Source of the DNA: an uncultured Bacteroidia bacterium | Lineage (GTDB): Bacteria; Bacteroidota; Bacteroidia; Bacteroidales; UBA932 | Assembly (NCBI GenBank): GCA_902774155.1 | Contig: CACYHF010000023.1 | Location: forward strand, 1-34,037 | Reading direction: 5' to 3' | DNA: 34,037 bases | Part shown: positions 24,506-33,369 of the stretch, one piece after another | Position numbering within the stretch: position 1 is the stretch's first letter | How the letters are laid out: each line of letters opens with the position of its first letter | The notes under the pieces: model-generated | The model's input: the letters and a program-made list of their open reading frames with translations, nothing else | Databases searched by the model: none | Told to the model about the DNA's origin: nothing | Program-made: the position numbers and the translations under genes

Positions 24506-26842
24506 TTATTGGATACGGATGATCACTTTGACCGCTTGATCGGCCGGATGCTCAGGCAGGACGATACTGGCTTCCAGCGTTTCCGCATTGTACCGGCACT
24601 CCAGCGCCGTGCCGTCCAGGCTGGCCGAAGGGCAGCCCTGCATTCCGCCCAGGACCAGGCTCAGGCAGCGCGTGGCCGGCATATCCTTGTAGGAACCTTC
24701 ACGGGCGCCGATTTCCACCACCACCTGGCGGGCCGATGCCTGCTTGACGATGCGGGTGGTGGCATACTGGCTGGGATAGGCCTGGCTTACGCCATCGTCC
24801 TCATAGTGTACGTATTCGCTGCGGCCTTTTCCAGGCGCTACATAAATGCGCCAGGCGTTGCTGCTTTCCTGCAGGTTCTGGATACCTTCCTGCGCCAATG
24901 GGAGGATGGCTCCCGCTTTGACAAACCAGGCATTCTGGGCCAGGGTATAACGCAACTGCCGGACGCTGCCGCCCTTCTGGAGTTTGTGGTGGGCCATATC
25001 GTACCACTCCCCGGCCGGGAGCCAGACCTCGCGGCCGGCGGTTCCATCAGACCCCACCGGCTCACAAACCGTAGCGGCCAGGATGTTGTCCCCGAAGAAA
25101 TACTCCTGCTTCCACTGATATGCCTGGGCCTTTTCCGGGTACTCGTAATACAGCGGCCGGCACAGCGAAATGCCCGTTTCATAGGCCTGGCGGGCCATAT
25201 CATAGATATAAGGGGTAAGGGCATAGCGCAGTTCCAGCGCCTCTTTCATATACTCATAATGCTCCGGGAACATCCAGATACGGCGTTCCAGGATGGCCGA
25301 TGAGGTACTGTGCGTCTTGAAGATAGGGGAGAATACTCCGTACTGCAGCCAGCGGGTAAACAGTTCCGGTTCGGTGGGCACATCGTTGTCCTGCATATGG
25401 CCGCCCAGATCGTGTCCCCAGTAGCCGTAAAGGACGTTGGAGGCCGTTGCGGTGAATTCGGGCAGATAGCCCAGCACTTCCCACTTGATCTTGGTGTCTC
25501 CGGAGAAGCCCAGCTGGTACCGGTGGCTGCCCAGGCCGCCCCAGCGATGATAGATCATCGGACGGGACGCTTTTTCAGGCGCCAAACCGCGGGCCCGGCG
25601 CACCCGGTCGTTGAAGAAAGTGTGATTCAGCCAGAAGGTTACGCTGAGCCCCGGCAGATACTGGCTCTCCCGCCATTGCTGCCAGTCCAGCCACCAGAAA
25701 TCCACGCCCTGCTGTTCCAGCGGGTGAATCACGGAGTTGAAATAGGCGTCGGTCCACGCGCGCTGGGAAATCCGGAAAGGTACCCGTACCCGGTATCCTT
25801 CCGGCGTCCGGTAACCCTGAGGACCGTCATAATCCCGGGTGCGGGACAGATAATCGGCCACGAAATCCGGATAGGCGGTTTCGCGCGGGCTCATACCGCC
25901 GGCCGGATGCAGGTTGAGGGAGGTCTTGAGCCCCAGCCCGTGCACCTGTGCCAGGAAATCTTCCGGCTGGGCAATCAGGTCCCGGTTCCAGCTGTAACCG
26001 GTCCAGCCCACGCCCTGGTCGTGTTCTTCCCGGGAGGCGTGGGGCCAGGTTTCGTGCCAGTCCATGTCAATCACCATCACGTCAATGGGGAGTTTCCGCT
26101 CCCGGAACTCCCGGCCCAGGGCCAGGAACTCCTGGTCTGTATAGGCCCAGTAGCGGCTCCACCAGTAGCCGAAAACGTATTTGGGCGGGAGGGGAATGCG
26201 GCCGGCCACGCGGGCATAGTCGGCCAGGGCGGCTTTATAATCGTGTCCGTAAGCAAATAAATACCAGTCAATTACTGATGCAGAAGGCCGCGCGGCCACC
26301 CAGGAGCCCCAGTCGGAGTCATCTTTCACCAGCAGGTGCCTTGTGCTTTCATCCACCAGCGCCCAGCCGTCGCGGGACAGGATGCCCGCCTCCATAGGGT
26401 CTCCGAAGTTAATCTTGTCCGGCCCCTCACATCCGTCCAGGGTGCGTGCGGTGCCCATCAGGTTGCCGGAGGCATCGGCCCCGGGGTACCAGGTTACGGT
26501 TTTTCCGTTCAGCTGGAAGTTCACCCGGAGGCTTTCGGCCGTAAAAGCACCTCCTTTATACACCAGGGTAAGGGCCGATGTCTTCAGGCTAAGCCCTTCG
26601 CCCTTTCGCTGCACGCGGAAGGCCGGCACCGGCAGGTTCCGGTTCACGATGGCCAGTGTGGCGTGGTCTTCGAAAACGCCGTCCGGGCTCCATTCCATCC
26701 GGATAAGGCGGTCTGTCAGGACGGTAAAGCGGGCCTGGCCGGCCACTACCTGTGCCTGGGGATTGGCCAGGGGGTTATCCTGGGCCTGCAGCGGGAAGAA
26801 GTAGGCCGACAAGAAGAGCAGAAGAAGATAAATCCGTTTCAT
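24506..26842 (-). CDS. Secreted GH31 family glycoside hydrolase
   Basis: This 778-residue protein is taken from the ATG giving the signal peptide MKRIYLLLLFLSAYFFPLQAQ; 29 upstream codons in frame look unrelated to coding. An N-terminal beta-sandwich (about 25-220) precedes a TIM barrel. Barrel marks are YVFGYWWSRYWAYTDQEF, IDVMVIDMDWHETW, the nucleophile block GVDFWWLDWQQWRE, the acid/base Asp in GFSGDTKIKWEVL, and YGYWGHDLGGH. The C-terminal part is beta-rich (AGEWYDMAHH, FVKAGAILPLAQ). GH31 enzymes cleave alpha-linked sugars, most often alpha-glucosides or alpha-xylosides. The WWLDWQQ nucleophile block differs from the WxDMNE of classical alpha-glucosidases, so the substrate is uncertain. 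It seems to be transcribed alone and should be periplasmic or surface-exposed. Confidence 0.9.
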   Translation of the reverse strand: MKRIYLLLLFLSAYFFPLQAQDNPLANPQAQVVAGQARFTVLTDRLIRMEWSPDGVFEDHATLAIVNRNLPVPAFRVQRKGEGLSLKTSALTLVYKGGAFTAESLRVNFQLNGKTVTWYPGADASGNLMGTARTLDGCEGPDKINFGDPMEAGILSRDGWALVDESTRHLLVKDDSDWGSWVAARPSASVIDWYLFAYGHDYKAALADYARVAGRIPLPPKYVFGYWWSRYWAYTDQEFLALGREFRERKLPIDVMVIDMDWHETWPHASREEHDQGVGWTGYSWNRDLIAQPEDFLAQVHGLGLKTSLNLHPAGGMSPRETAYPDFVADYLSRTRDYDGPQGYRTPEGYRVRVPFRISQRAWTDAYFNSVIHPLEQQGVDFWWLDWQQWRESQYLPGLSVTFWLNHTFFNDRVRRARGLAPEKASRPMIYHRWGGLGSHRYQLGFSGDTKIKWEVLGYLPEFTATASNVLYGYWGHDLGGHMQDNDVPTEPELFTRWLQYGVFSPIFKTHSTSSAILERRIWMFPEHYEYMKEALELRYALTPYIYDMARQAYETGISLCRPLYYEYPEKAQAYQWKQEYFFGDNILAATVCEPVGSDGTAGREVWLPAGEWYDMAHHKLQKGGSVRQLRYTLAQNAWFVKAGAILPLAQEGIQNLQESSNAWRIYVAPGKGRSEYVHYEDDGVSQAYPSQYATTRIVKQASARQVVVEIGAREGSYKDMPATRCLSLVLGGMQGCPSASLDGTALECRYNAETLEASIVLPEHPADQAVKVIIRIQ

Positions 26843-26861
26843 AAATTGGCTATAGTTTTTA

Positions 26862-26869
26862 CAAAGATG
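26862..26869 (-). promoter_or_regulatory. Weak match to the TAnnTTTG -7 box
   Basis: On the minus strand this reads CATCTTTG, one base off consensus (C for the first T), 19 nt before the GH31 ATG. It is the best candidate in the divergent GH31/SGNH gap but is not convincing on its own. Confidence 0.3.
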
Positions 26870-26891
26870 CAAAAACTTTTCAGAAAATCCG

Positions 26892-26899
26892 TACCTTTG
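26892..26899 (+). promoter_or_regulatory. TAnnTTTG-type -7 promoter box, very short leader
   Basis: The sequence is TACCTTTG and ends 7 nt before the ATG at 26907. Like the sigma-54 activator gene, this SGNH/MBOAT operon should be transcribed with almost no 5' leader. Confidence 0.6.
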
Positions 26900-26906
26900 C
26901 AATCTT

Positions 26907-28294
26907 ATGAAAGCTAAGCAGGTACTCATATTCCTCTGCGGGGTGTTCGCTATGTTGGGCGTGCTGTGGCTGTCCGTCCCGGCCGACGGCGTGAACCTGG
27001 GGCCGCTGAACCTCCGCTTCGCCTCCTACCAGCGTATGGTGCGGGAGGCCGGAGAGCGCAAGGTGGATGTGGATTCCGTGCTGCTGGCCGTGGAGGCGCG
27101 CTTCCGTATGGAGGACGATACGCTCCAGTATTACCGGAAGTTTTTCTATGAGAATCCGGATCGGATTTACCTCCCAAACGACGATTTCCATTACTTTGAT
27201 GTCGTTTTCCGCCAAATGGATCAGGCTCAAAAACGCCGGGTCCGCGTGGTTCATTACGGCGATTCCCAAATTGAACTGGACCGTATTTCCCAGGATCTCC
27301 GGCAGGCTTTGCAGGAGCGTTTCGGCGGCAGCGGAACGGGTCAGTTTCCGGCCCTGAGCAATGTTCCTTCGGCCAGCATTTCCAAATCGGCCTCCGGCGG
27401 ATTCGTACAATATACCATGTACGGCGATTCCACCACCCAACGCGCCGGTCATAACCGCTACGGTATGCTGGCGCAGGTGGTACAGCTCACCGGCGGCGGT
27501 ACCGTGAGCCTGCGGGGAACCAAAAACAAGTTGGCCCGGGAAGGTGTCCGCACCTTCGAAAGCGTTTCCGTGCTTTACGGACGCCCGCAGGATTTTGAGG
27601 TAAAAGCCACTTCGGACACCTTAAAACCTCAACCGGTAGTGGAACAGGGTAAGAACGGCGCCACGCTGGTCACCTGGCATTTCGGGCGGCCGGTCCAGAA
27701 AGCCACGCTCCAGTTCAAGGGAAATGCCGAAATTTATGCCATCGGTGCCGATGGAGAAAACGGGGCACCATTTTCACCCGCATTTCCCAGCCGCTTATGG
27801 AGGATTGCCTGGCGCTTACGGACGCCCGGCTCATCATCCTGCAGTTCGGCGGCAATATGATGCCTATGGTGCACAGTGCCAAAGTCATCGAGACCTATCA
27901 GGAGCAAATTGCCCGTCAGATCCAGTATTTCCACCAGGCGGCGCCGGAGGCCAGAATCCTGTTCATCGGCCCGTCCGATATGGGCAAATCCGTGGGCGGC
28001 CGTATGGTCACCTGGCCCCATCTGCCGGAAATGGTGGATTCGCTCAAAGCCACAGCCCTGCGCAATGACGCCGCTTTCTGGGATTTGTACCGCATGATGG
28101 GCGGCGAGAACTCCATGGCCCAGTGGGTAAAACACGTCCCCGCCCTGGCCGGTCCGGACTATATCCATTTTACCCCGACGGGTGCCACTAAGGTGGGAGA
28201 GGCCCTGTCCCGTTCCTTCCTTACCTATTACGACTTCTATGAACTGCGGAAGACCCTGCCCGCAGACCGGGTAAAAAAGGCCCTGCAGCCATGA
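26907..28294 (+). pseudogene. SGNH/GDSL hydrolase, internal deletion and frameshift
   Basis: Two frames together make one SGNH protein. The 5' frame (26907 to a stop at 27860) has a membrane anchor or signal (VLIFLCGVFAMLGVLWLSV), block I VVHYGDSQIE, and a beta domain up to about 27765 (EIYAIGADGENG); after that its residues lose family character. The 3' frame carries GTIFTRISQPLM, block III LQFGGNMM and block V DYIHFTPTG to the stop at 28294. The switch falls near 27757-27770. Comparison with the neighbouring paralogue (GGFSLSEVGVNGASTHSWL) suggests about 12-14 residues are missing there, so a deletion with length of the form 3n+1 fits. Without repair, a product from the first frame lacks the catalytic Asp/His. 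The 3' end overlaps the next gene in ATGA. A -1 ribosomal slip would also join the frames, but no good slippery heptamer is present. Confidence 0.8.
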
Positions 28295-29500
28295 GAAAGA
28301 CCGTTTTAGCCCTCCTTATACTGCTAATGGTCTTGCCGGCTCCGGCCCGCAGGCAGCCTCGCTATCCCTTTATCCGCCCGGACCTCAACGTCTTGCAGAC
28401 CCCCAGCGGCGAATCCCCGGAACTCCAGCACTTTTTCCGCAAACTGGACACCCTGCTCATTACCGGCAGAGGCGATGTCCGTGTCCTCCACGGATGTCCG
28501 TGTCCTCCACGTGGGCGGCTCACACGTACAGGGCGGAACCCTGAGCGACCGCCTGCGCCGCCATTTCCTGAGTCTGCGCTACGGTATGGAAGGCGGCAGG
28601 GGGCTTGTTTTTCCCTTTTCTGCTGCCGGCACCAACACCCCGGTAAGCTACAGCAGTTCCTGGCAGGGCAGCTGGGAAAGCGCCACCTGCCTGAAACCGG
28701 CCGATGAAGAACTGGGCCTTACCGGTATGGCCGTGATGGCGCGGGATACATCGGCCAAGGTCATTCTGGACCTGGTGCCCCGCGAGCGTCAGTTGCTCCA
28801 ACAGCGCTATGTCTTCAACCGCGTGGATGTGCTGGGCAGCGGTACCCTGGAACCCATCCTCCTGCTGAACGGCCGCGATACCCTGCGCGGCATCGGCACG
28901 GAGAACCTGCGGCATTTCGACATCCCCTACTACACAGACTGGGTTCAGCTGGCCTTCACCGGTCAGGGCCGCTATTCCCTGCGCGGCCTCTATTTGGATA
29001 AACCGTATGGCGGTTTTTCGCTCAGCGAGGTCGGCGTGAACGGAGCCTCCACCCATTCCTGGCTGCGCTGCAACCTCTGGGAACAGGAAATGCACCGCGT
29101 GATGCCGGATCTGGTCATCTTTTCCATCGGCATCAACGATATCCAGGGGGAAGATTTTGATGCCCGCCGCTTCAAGGGCAATTACCGCGAACTGATCAAA
29201 CGCGTCCGGCGGGTGAATCCGCGCTGTGCCATCCTGTTCACAGGCATCAACGACAGCTGGCGTCACCGAGCGGTAAATCCGCACACCGCGGCCGCCGAAA
29301 AAGCCTTCCAGGAGCTGGCGCAGGAGTTCGACGCCGCCTTCTGGGACTGGTACGGCGTCATGGGCGGCGCCGGTTCCATGGCCAGATGGGAGGAGGCGGG
29401 CCTGGCCCAGGCCGATAAAATCCACTTCACCCCGGCCGGCTACAAGCTGGTGGGAGACCTTCTTTTCGACGCCTTGATGGACGCCTATTACGGCCGATGA
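28291..29500 (+). pseudogene. SGNH/GDSL hydrolase split by a 19-bp duplication
   Basis: The 5' frame begins with a signal peptide (MRKTVLALLILLMVLPAPARR) and runs in sense to GRGDVRVLH, then is thrown out of frame by a perfect 19-bp tandem duplication at 28474-28511 and stops at 28707. The remaining frame to 29500 holds the catalytic parts: block I VLHVGGSHVQGG, block III FSIGINDIQGE, and block V DKIHFTPAGYKLVG. Removing one repeat unit gives a continuous 396-residue protein reading DVRVLHVGGSHVQGG across the join. As written, an ATG inside the first repeat (28475) could start a signal-less product that would stay in the cytoplasm. The 3' end overlaps the MBOAT gene in ATGA. In this family the pair is expected to act with the MBOAT on acyl groups of an envelope polymer. 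Confidence 0.85.
28474..28511 (+). repeat. Perfect 19-bp tandem duplication
   Basis: Two head-to-tail copies of GATGTCCGTGTCCTCCACG (28474-28492 and 28493-28511), with no mismatch. Unit length 19 is not a multiple of three, so the second copy shifts the SGNH frame by one. Loss of one copy would restore the gene exactly. Confidence 0.95.
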
Positions 29501-31368
29501 ACCTCTGGGAAATCATACGGGATTTCTTCGTGAGCCTGTTCTCTTTTGACCAGGCCCACCCGCTGCTGTTCACCCAGTTCTATTTCTGGGCGTTCTTCGC
29601 GCTGGTGTTCGCGGGCTTTTCGCTGCTACACTCCAAAGTGCTGCTGCGCAACGCCTACCTTTTCGCCGCATCGCTCTTTTTCTACTACAAGACCAGCGGC
29701 GTATTCCTGGCCCTGCTGCTCTTCGTCATCATCTATAACTTCTTTGCCGCCAAGGGCTTATATCGGCTCAAGAAGGAGGGGTGGCGAAAGGCGCTCACCA
29801 CTTTCAGCGTGGTGGTGGACCTGGGTATCCTGGCCTATTTCAAGTATGCGTACTTCCTCACGGATTTCGTGAACAACCTCTTCGGCCTGCAGCTGGAGGT
29901 GCACGATGTCCTGGGCGAGTGGCTCAACATCCTTACAGGAACCAGCCTGTTCCGGGTAGATGCCATCATCCTGCCGGTGGGAATCTCCTTCTTCACTTTC
30001 CAGGCGGTGAGCTATGTGGTGGACGTGAAGCGGCAGCGCATCCAGCCGGTGCAGAACTTCCTGGATTTCGGCTTTTACCTTTCGTTCTTCCCGCAGCTGG
30101 TGGCCGGCCCCATCGTGCGCGCCTCGGAGTTCATTCCGCAGCTGCACAAGCCGTTCAACCTTTCGCGCCGCTGGTTCGGCATCGGCGTATTCTGGATCAT
30201 GAACGGCCTTTTGAAAAAGCTTATTCTGGCCGATTATCTGGCCGTGAACTTCTGCGACCGCGTGTTCGAGAATCCGCTCATGTACAGCGGCTTCGAGAAT
30301 TTATCGGCCTTGTTCTGCTACTCCCTCCAGGTGTATGCCGATTTCTCCGGCTACACGGATATCGCCACCGGCGTGGCCCTGCTGATGGGCTTCTATCTGC
30401 CCAAGAACTTCGATTCGCCGTACAAGGCCGTGAACACGCAGCAGTTCTGGCGCCGCTGGCATATGACGTTGAGCCGATGGCTCCGCGACTACCTCTATAT
30501 CCCCCTGGGCGGCAACCGGAATGCCACGCCGGGAACCTTCATCATCATCCTGGCCGTGGCGGTATTCGGCAGTTTCCTCAGCGGCTCCTGGTGGGTGGCG
30601 TTCGGGGTGTTCGTCCTGGCTGCGGGCATCGGCGCGTGGGCCTGGCTGCGGCCCGGTGACCGCAAGCTCATCACCACCAACATCAACTCCATGAACACCA
30701 TGCTGCTGGGCGGCCTGTGGCATGGCGCCAGCTGGAATTTTATGATCTGGGGCGGCCTCAACGGCATCGGCATGGTCATTTATAAGATCTGGACCAAACG
30801 CAGCATGCGGGTGAAACTGCTCATAATAGGAACGGTAACGCTCCTCTGCGGCACGTTGTCCTTCACCCTCCATTATCCCGTCTGGAACCTCTTCTTCGTC
30901 TGGACCCTCATCATCCTGGTGGGCACGCTGATCAAGGCGCTTATCCGTCATTCCCGGCCTGACCGGGAATCCCCTGCCGCCTTGTGGCTTTCCCGGGCCT
31001 GGGATATTTTCCAGACTTTCGTGTTCATCACCTTCACACGTCTGTTCTTCCGCAGCGGCTCCAACCTGGACCCGGCCCTGGCCAACGAACAAGCCTGGAA
31101 TACGGCCAAGAATATGGTGAACCAGATCGGCGGCCATTGGGACTTGTCGCTGGTGCCGGCCATGGCGTGGCAGCACCGCGCCGTGCTCCTGCTGTTTGTC
31201 ATCGGGATGATCATCCACTGGCTGCCGGAGCGCTTCAAACGCCGCTATCGGCTGGCCTTCGCCTCGCTGCCCCTGCCGGTGATGGCCGTGGTGGTGGTTC
31301 TGATCATTGTTTTCTTCTACCAATTCATCACCGCCGACCTCCAGTCCTTCATCTACTTCCAGTTCTAA
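29497..31368 (+). CDS. MBOAT-family O-acyltransferase
   Basis: This 623-residue, multi-helix membrane protein has MBOAT marks: LPVGISFFTFQAVSYVVDV, FFPQLVAGPIVRASEFIPQL, YSLQVYADFSGYTDIATGVA, QQFWRRWHMTLSRWLRDYLY followed by PLGGNR, and the catalytic His in LLGGLWHGASWNFMIWG (about residue 409). It resembles AlgI/PatA-type proteins that pass acetyl groups across the inner membrane to an extracellular partner of the SGNH fold. The partners are expected to be the two SGNH genes directly upstream, but both are broken here. The start overlaps the second SGNH gene in ATGA. The last third has extra helices. The stop overlaps the stop of convergent rsmA. The polymer acylated is unknown. Confidence 0.93.
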   Translation: MNLWEIIRDFFVSLFSFDQAHPLLFTQFYFWAFFALVFAGFSLLHSKVLLRNAYLFAASLFFYYKTSGVFLALLLFVIIYNFFAAKGLYRLKKEGWRKALTTFSVVVDLGILAYFKYAYFLTDFVNNLFGLQLEVHDVLGEWLNILTGTSLFRVDAIILPVGISFFTFQAVSYVVDVKRQRIQPVQNFLDFGFYLSFFPQLVAGPIVRASEFIPQLHKPFNLSRRWFGIGVFWIMNGLLKKLILADYLAVNFCDRVFENPLMYSGFENLSALFCYSLQVYADFSGYTDIATGVALLMGFYLPKNFDSPYKAVNTQQFWRRWHMTLSRWLRDYLYIPLGGNRNATPGTFIIILAVAVFGSFLSGSWWVAFGVFVLAAGIGAWAWLRPGDRKLITTNINSMNTMLLGGLWHGASWNFMIWGGLNGIGMVIYKIWTKRSMRVKLLIIGTVTLLCGTLSFTLHYPVWNLFFVWTLIILVGTLIKALIRHSRPDRESPAALWLSRAWDIFQTFVFITFTRLFFRSGSNLDPALANEQAWNTAKNMVNQIGGHWDLSLVPAMAWQHRAVLLLFVIGMIIHWLPERFKRRYRLAFASLPLPVMAVVVVLIIVFFYQFITADLQSFIYFQF

Positions 31369-32159
31369 GCCAGGAGATTGGTGAGGGCTACGAAATCTTC
31401 TACGGATAGTTTTTCGGGCCGAAGGGAGAAGACCTCCTGCGCCAGGAAGGCCTGTAGCTGTTCTTCGGACCAACCGCAGCGCTCGGCCTTGGCGCGGGCC
31501 AGGGGTTTCAGCGGGTTGCGCATCATCTTGCGCCGCTGGCCGAAGGCGGTTTTCACCACTGTCTTGAACAGGGCCTCGTCACAGCCCAGCGAGGTGCGGC
31601 TGTTACGGGTAAGCCGGATCACGGCGCTTTCCACCTTGGGTGGCGGCGCAAAGCAGCCGGAGCCTACGGTGAAGAGGTATTCGATATCGTACCAGGCCTG
31701 CAGCAGCACGGAGAGGATGCCGTAGGTCTTGGAACCCGGTCCTTCGGCCAGGCGTTCGGCCACTTCTTTCTGTACCATGCCCACCACTTCGGGAATCCGG
31801 TCCTTATAGTCCAGCACTTTGAAGAAAATCTGCGAGGAAATGTTGTAAGGGAAGTTGCCGATGATGGCAAAGCGCTCCGGGAAAATCTTCTCCAGCTTCA
31901 GCTGCAGAAAGTCTCCTTCCATGAGCCGTCCCTGCATCCCCGCAAAATGCGTGAGCAGGTATTCCACGCTCTCGGAGTCAATCTCGATGAGCCGCAGGTC
32001 AATGTCTTCCCGTTCCAGCAGATACTGGGTGAGCACCCCCATTCCGGGGCCGACTTCCAAGACGGGTAGTCCACCGTGCAGGGCGTCCACTATGGCGCGG
32101 GCCACTTTCTGGTCGGTGAGAAAATGCTGCCCCAGGGCTTTTTTGGCACGTACTTCCAT
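31365..32159 (-). CDS. rsmA: 16S rRNA dimethyladenosine transferase RsmA (KsgA)
   Basis: This 264-residue protein carries the family start KKALGQHFLTDQKVA, the SAM-binding motif VLEVGPGMGVLTQYLL, the acidic LIEID, the catalytic block IIGNFPYNISSQI, the QKEVAERL segment and FAPPPKVESAVIRL. The C-terminal helical domain has FGQRRKMMRNPLK. It dimethylates two adjacent adenosines near the 3' end of 16S rRNA (A1518 and A1519 in E. coli numbering) during ribosome maturation. The gene starts one base after the stop of the HAD lipoprotein gene, so the two are co-transcribed. Its stop overlaps that of the convergent MBOAT gene by two bases, leaving no room for a terminator between them. Confidence 0.97.
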   Translation of the reverse strand: MEVRAKKALGQHFLTDQKVARAIVDALHGGLPVLEVGPGMGVLTQYLLEREDIDLRLIEIDSESVEYLLTHFAGMQGRLMEGDFLQLKLEKIFPERFAIIGNFPYNISSQIFFKVLDYKDRIPEVVGMVQKEVAERLAEGPGSKTYGILSVLLQAWYDIEYLFTVGSGCFAPPPKVESAVIRLTRNSRTSLGCDEALFKTVVKTAFGQRRKMMRNPLKPLARAKAERCGWSEEQLQAFLAQEVFSLRPEKLSVEDFVALTNLLA

Positions 32160-32160
32160 A

Positions 32161-33279
32161 TCAGATTCCTCCTCCTTCTATGGCGTCGGGAACGGGGACG
32201 AAAACGGGTTGCAACAGGTATTTACCCCGGTTGTCAGCGGCACGGGCCTCTTCGGCCAGGGCGCCGATGGGCGAAGAGGCCTTGCGGCCTACGTCGATGA
32301 CCAGGCCGTGGCGGGTGTCCGGAAAGGCGGTGAGCATGGGCACGTCGCCGTTGGAATCGCCGCCCACCAATACAGGTCCGCCTCCTTTATACGAAGGCGC
32401 GATAAACGTCTCAATACAAGTCACTTTCCCGGGTCCAATGGGCTGCACATACGTGGAATCGAAGATGGCCGTCAGGGGTTGCTCGGGCACAAAACGCAGG
32501 CCGAAAACCCGTTCCGGCGGCAGGCCCAGACCCAGCTGCGGATCGCAGGCCAGCGTTTCCACGATCAGTTCCAGGGAGGCGGAACAGATATAGGCGTCCA
32601 CGCCGTTATCGGCCAGGCAGCGATACAGATCTTTCATTTCCGGGGAGAGGTAAATGCCCCGCTCCACCGGCCCGCCCCAGAGCCCGTCGGGCGAAATCCA
32701 GGATTGTACGCCCAGTTTTTCCTGACCCAGGTGTTCCAGGATGGCCTCGTGTACCACGGCGCGGGCCTGCTCTTCGGTGAAACCGGCCAGCAGTCCGGGC
32801 ATCCACAGGTAAGACACGGACGGGCCAAAAACCTGGTCCAGTCCCACCAGCAGGGAGTACATCCGCGCCCGGAAATCCAGATACAGTTCCGTGTTACGGA
32901 TTTGCGCCCAGGTTTTGTCCAGGTTCTTCCACGCCCGCATCATCTTGTACTCCACCTGGAGCACCTTGCCCGTCTGGGCAAAGCTCACGTCCGTTCCGGG
33001 CAGCAGGCGGTCCGGATCCGGAACGCCGTCCAGGAACAGGTGCGCGGGAGCATCGGCATAACACAGATGCTCAATCTGGTACACCCAGACGGCCTGGGAG
33101 ATATCGTTCACGATAGTGGTTTTGTCGAAGTCAAAGACGGCATACCCTCCTTTGGCCGATGCCATCAGTTCATTCAGGGACTCCCGGACAGCCGGGTCCC
33201 AGGAGGCCGGCTCCAGTTGCCGGGCGGGCTGGCAGGCGGCCGCGAGGGCCACAAAGAGAAAATAAACGAAACGTTTCAT
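32161..33279 (-). CDS. HAD-superfamily phosphatase lipoprotein
   Basis: This 372-residue protein is taken from the ATG giving MKRFVYFLFVALAAACQPAR; the lipobox makes Cys16 the lipid anchor. HAD motif I is AVFDFDKTTIVND (Asp50 nucleophile, Asp52). Motif II is DAYICSASLELIVETLA, and motif IV is VLVGGDSNGDVPML. A helical cap lies between motifs I and II. The layout resembles phosphoserine-phosphatase-like HADs with an exported, membrane-anchored location, so it probably removes phosphate from a periplasmic small molecule. The substrate is unknown. It is the first gene of an operon with rsmA (1-nt gap) and has a promoter divergent from aspS. Confidence 0.82.
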   Translation of the reverse strand: MKRFVYFLFVALAAACQPARQLEPASWDPAVRESLNELMASAKGGYAVFDFDKTTIVNDISQAVWVYQIEHLCYADAPAHLFLDGVPDPDRLLPGTDVSFAQTGKVLQVEYKMMRAWKNLDKTWAQIRNTELYLDFRARMYSLLVGLDQVFGPSVSYLWMPGLLAGFTEEQARAVVHEAILEHLGQEKLGVQSWISPDGLWGGPVERGIYLSPEMKDLYRCLADNGVDAYICSASLELIVETLACDPQLGLGLPPERVFGLRFVPEQPLTAIFDSTYVQPIGPGKVTCIETFIAPSYKGGGPVLVGGDSNGDVPMLTAFPDTRHGLVIDVGRKASSPIGALAEEARAADNRGKYLLQPVFVPVPDAIEGGGI

Positions 33280-33299
33280 CGGTTTACTGCACTTTCCGG

Positions 33300-33307
33300 C
33301 AAAGATA
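33300..33307 (-). promoter_or_regulatory. TAnnTTTG-type -7 promoter box
   Basis: On the minus strand this reads TATCTTTG, 20 nt before the ATG of the HAD lipoprotein gene. It lies 15 bp from the divergent aspS box, so the two promoters share upstream DNA. Confidence 0.6.
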
Positions 33308-33322
33308 CTCATATTTTTTTGC

Positions 33323-33330
33323 TATTTTTG
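33323..33330 (+). promoter_or_regulatory. TAnnTTTG-type -7 promoter box
   Basis: The sequence is TATTTTTG, 39 nt before the aspS ATG at 33370. The leader between box and ATG is AT-rich. Confidence 0.55.
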
Positions 33331-33369
33331 TAGGTTAATGCGTGTATAAGATAATAATTAACATAAACT

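Noticed and set aside
27740-27770. Programmed -1 ribosomal frameshift joining the two halves of the first SGNH gene
   Set aside because: The geometry is right (-1), but the region GAGAAAACGGGGC does not contain a good X XXY YYZ heptamer in the zero frame, and the joined protein would still lack a conserved stretch of about 12 residues.
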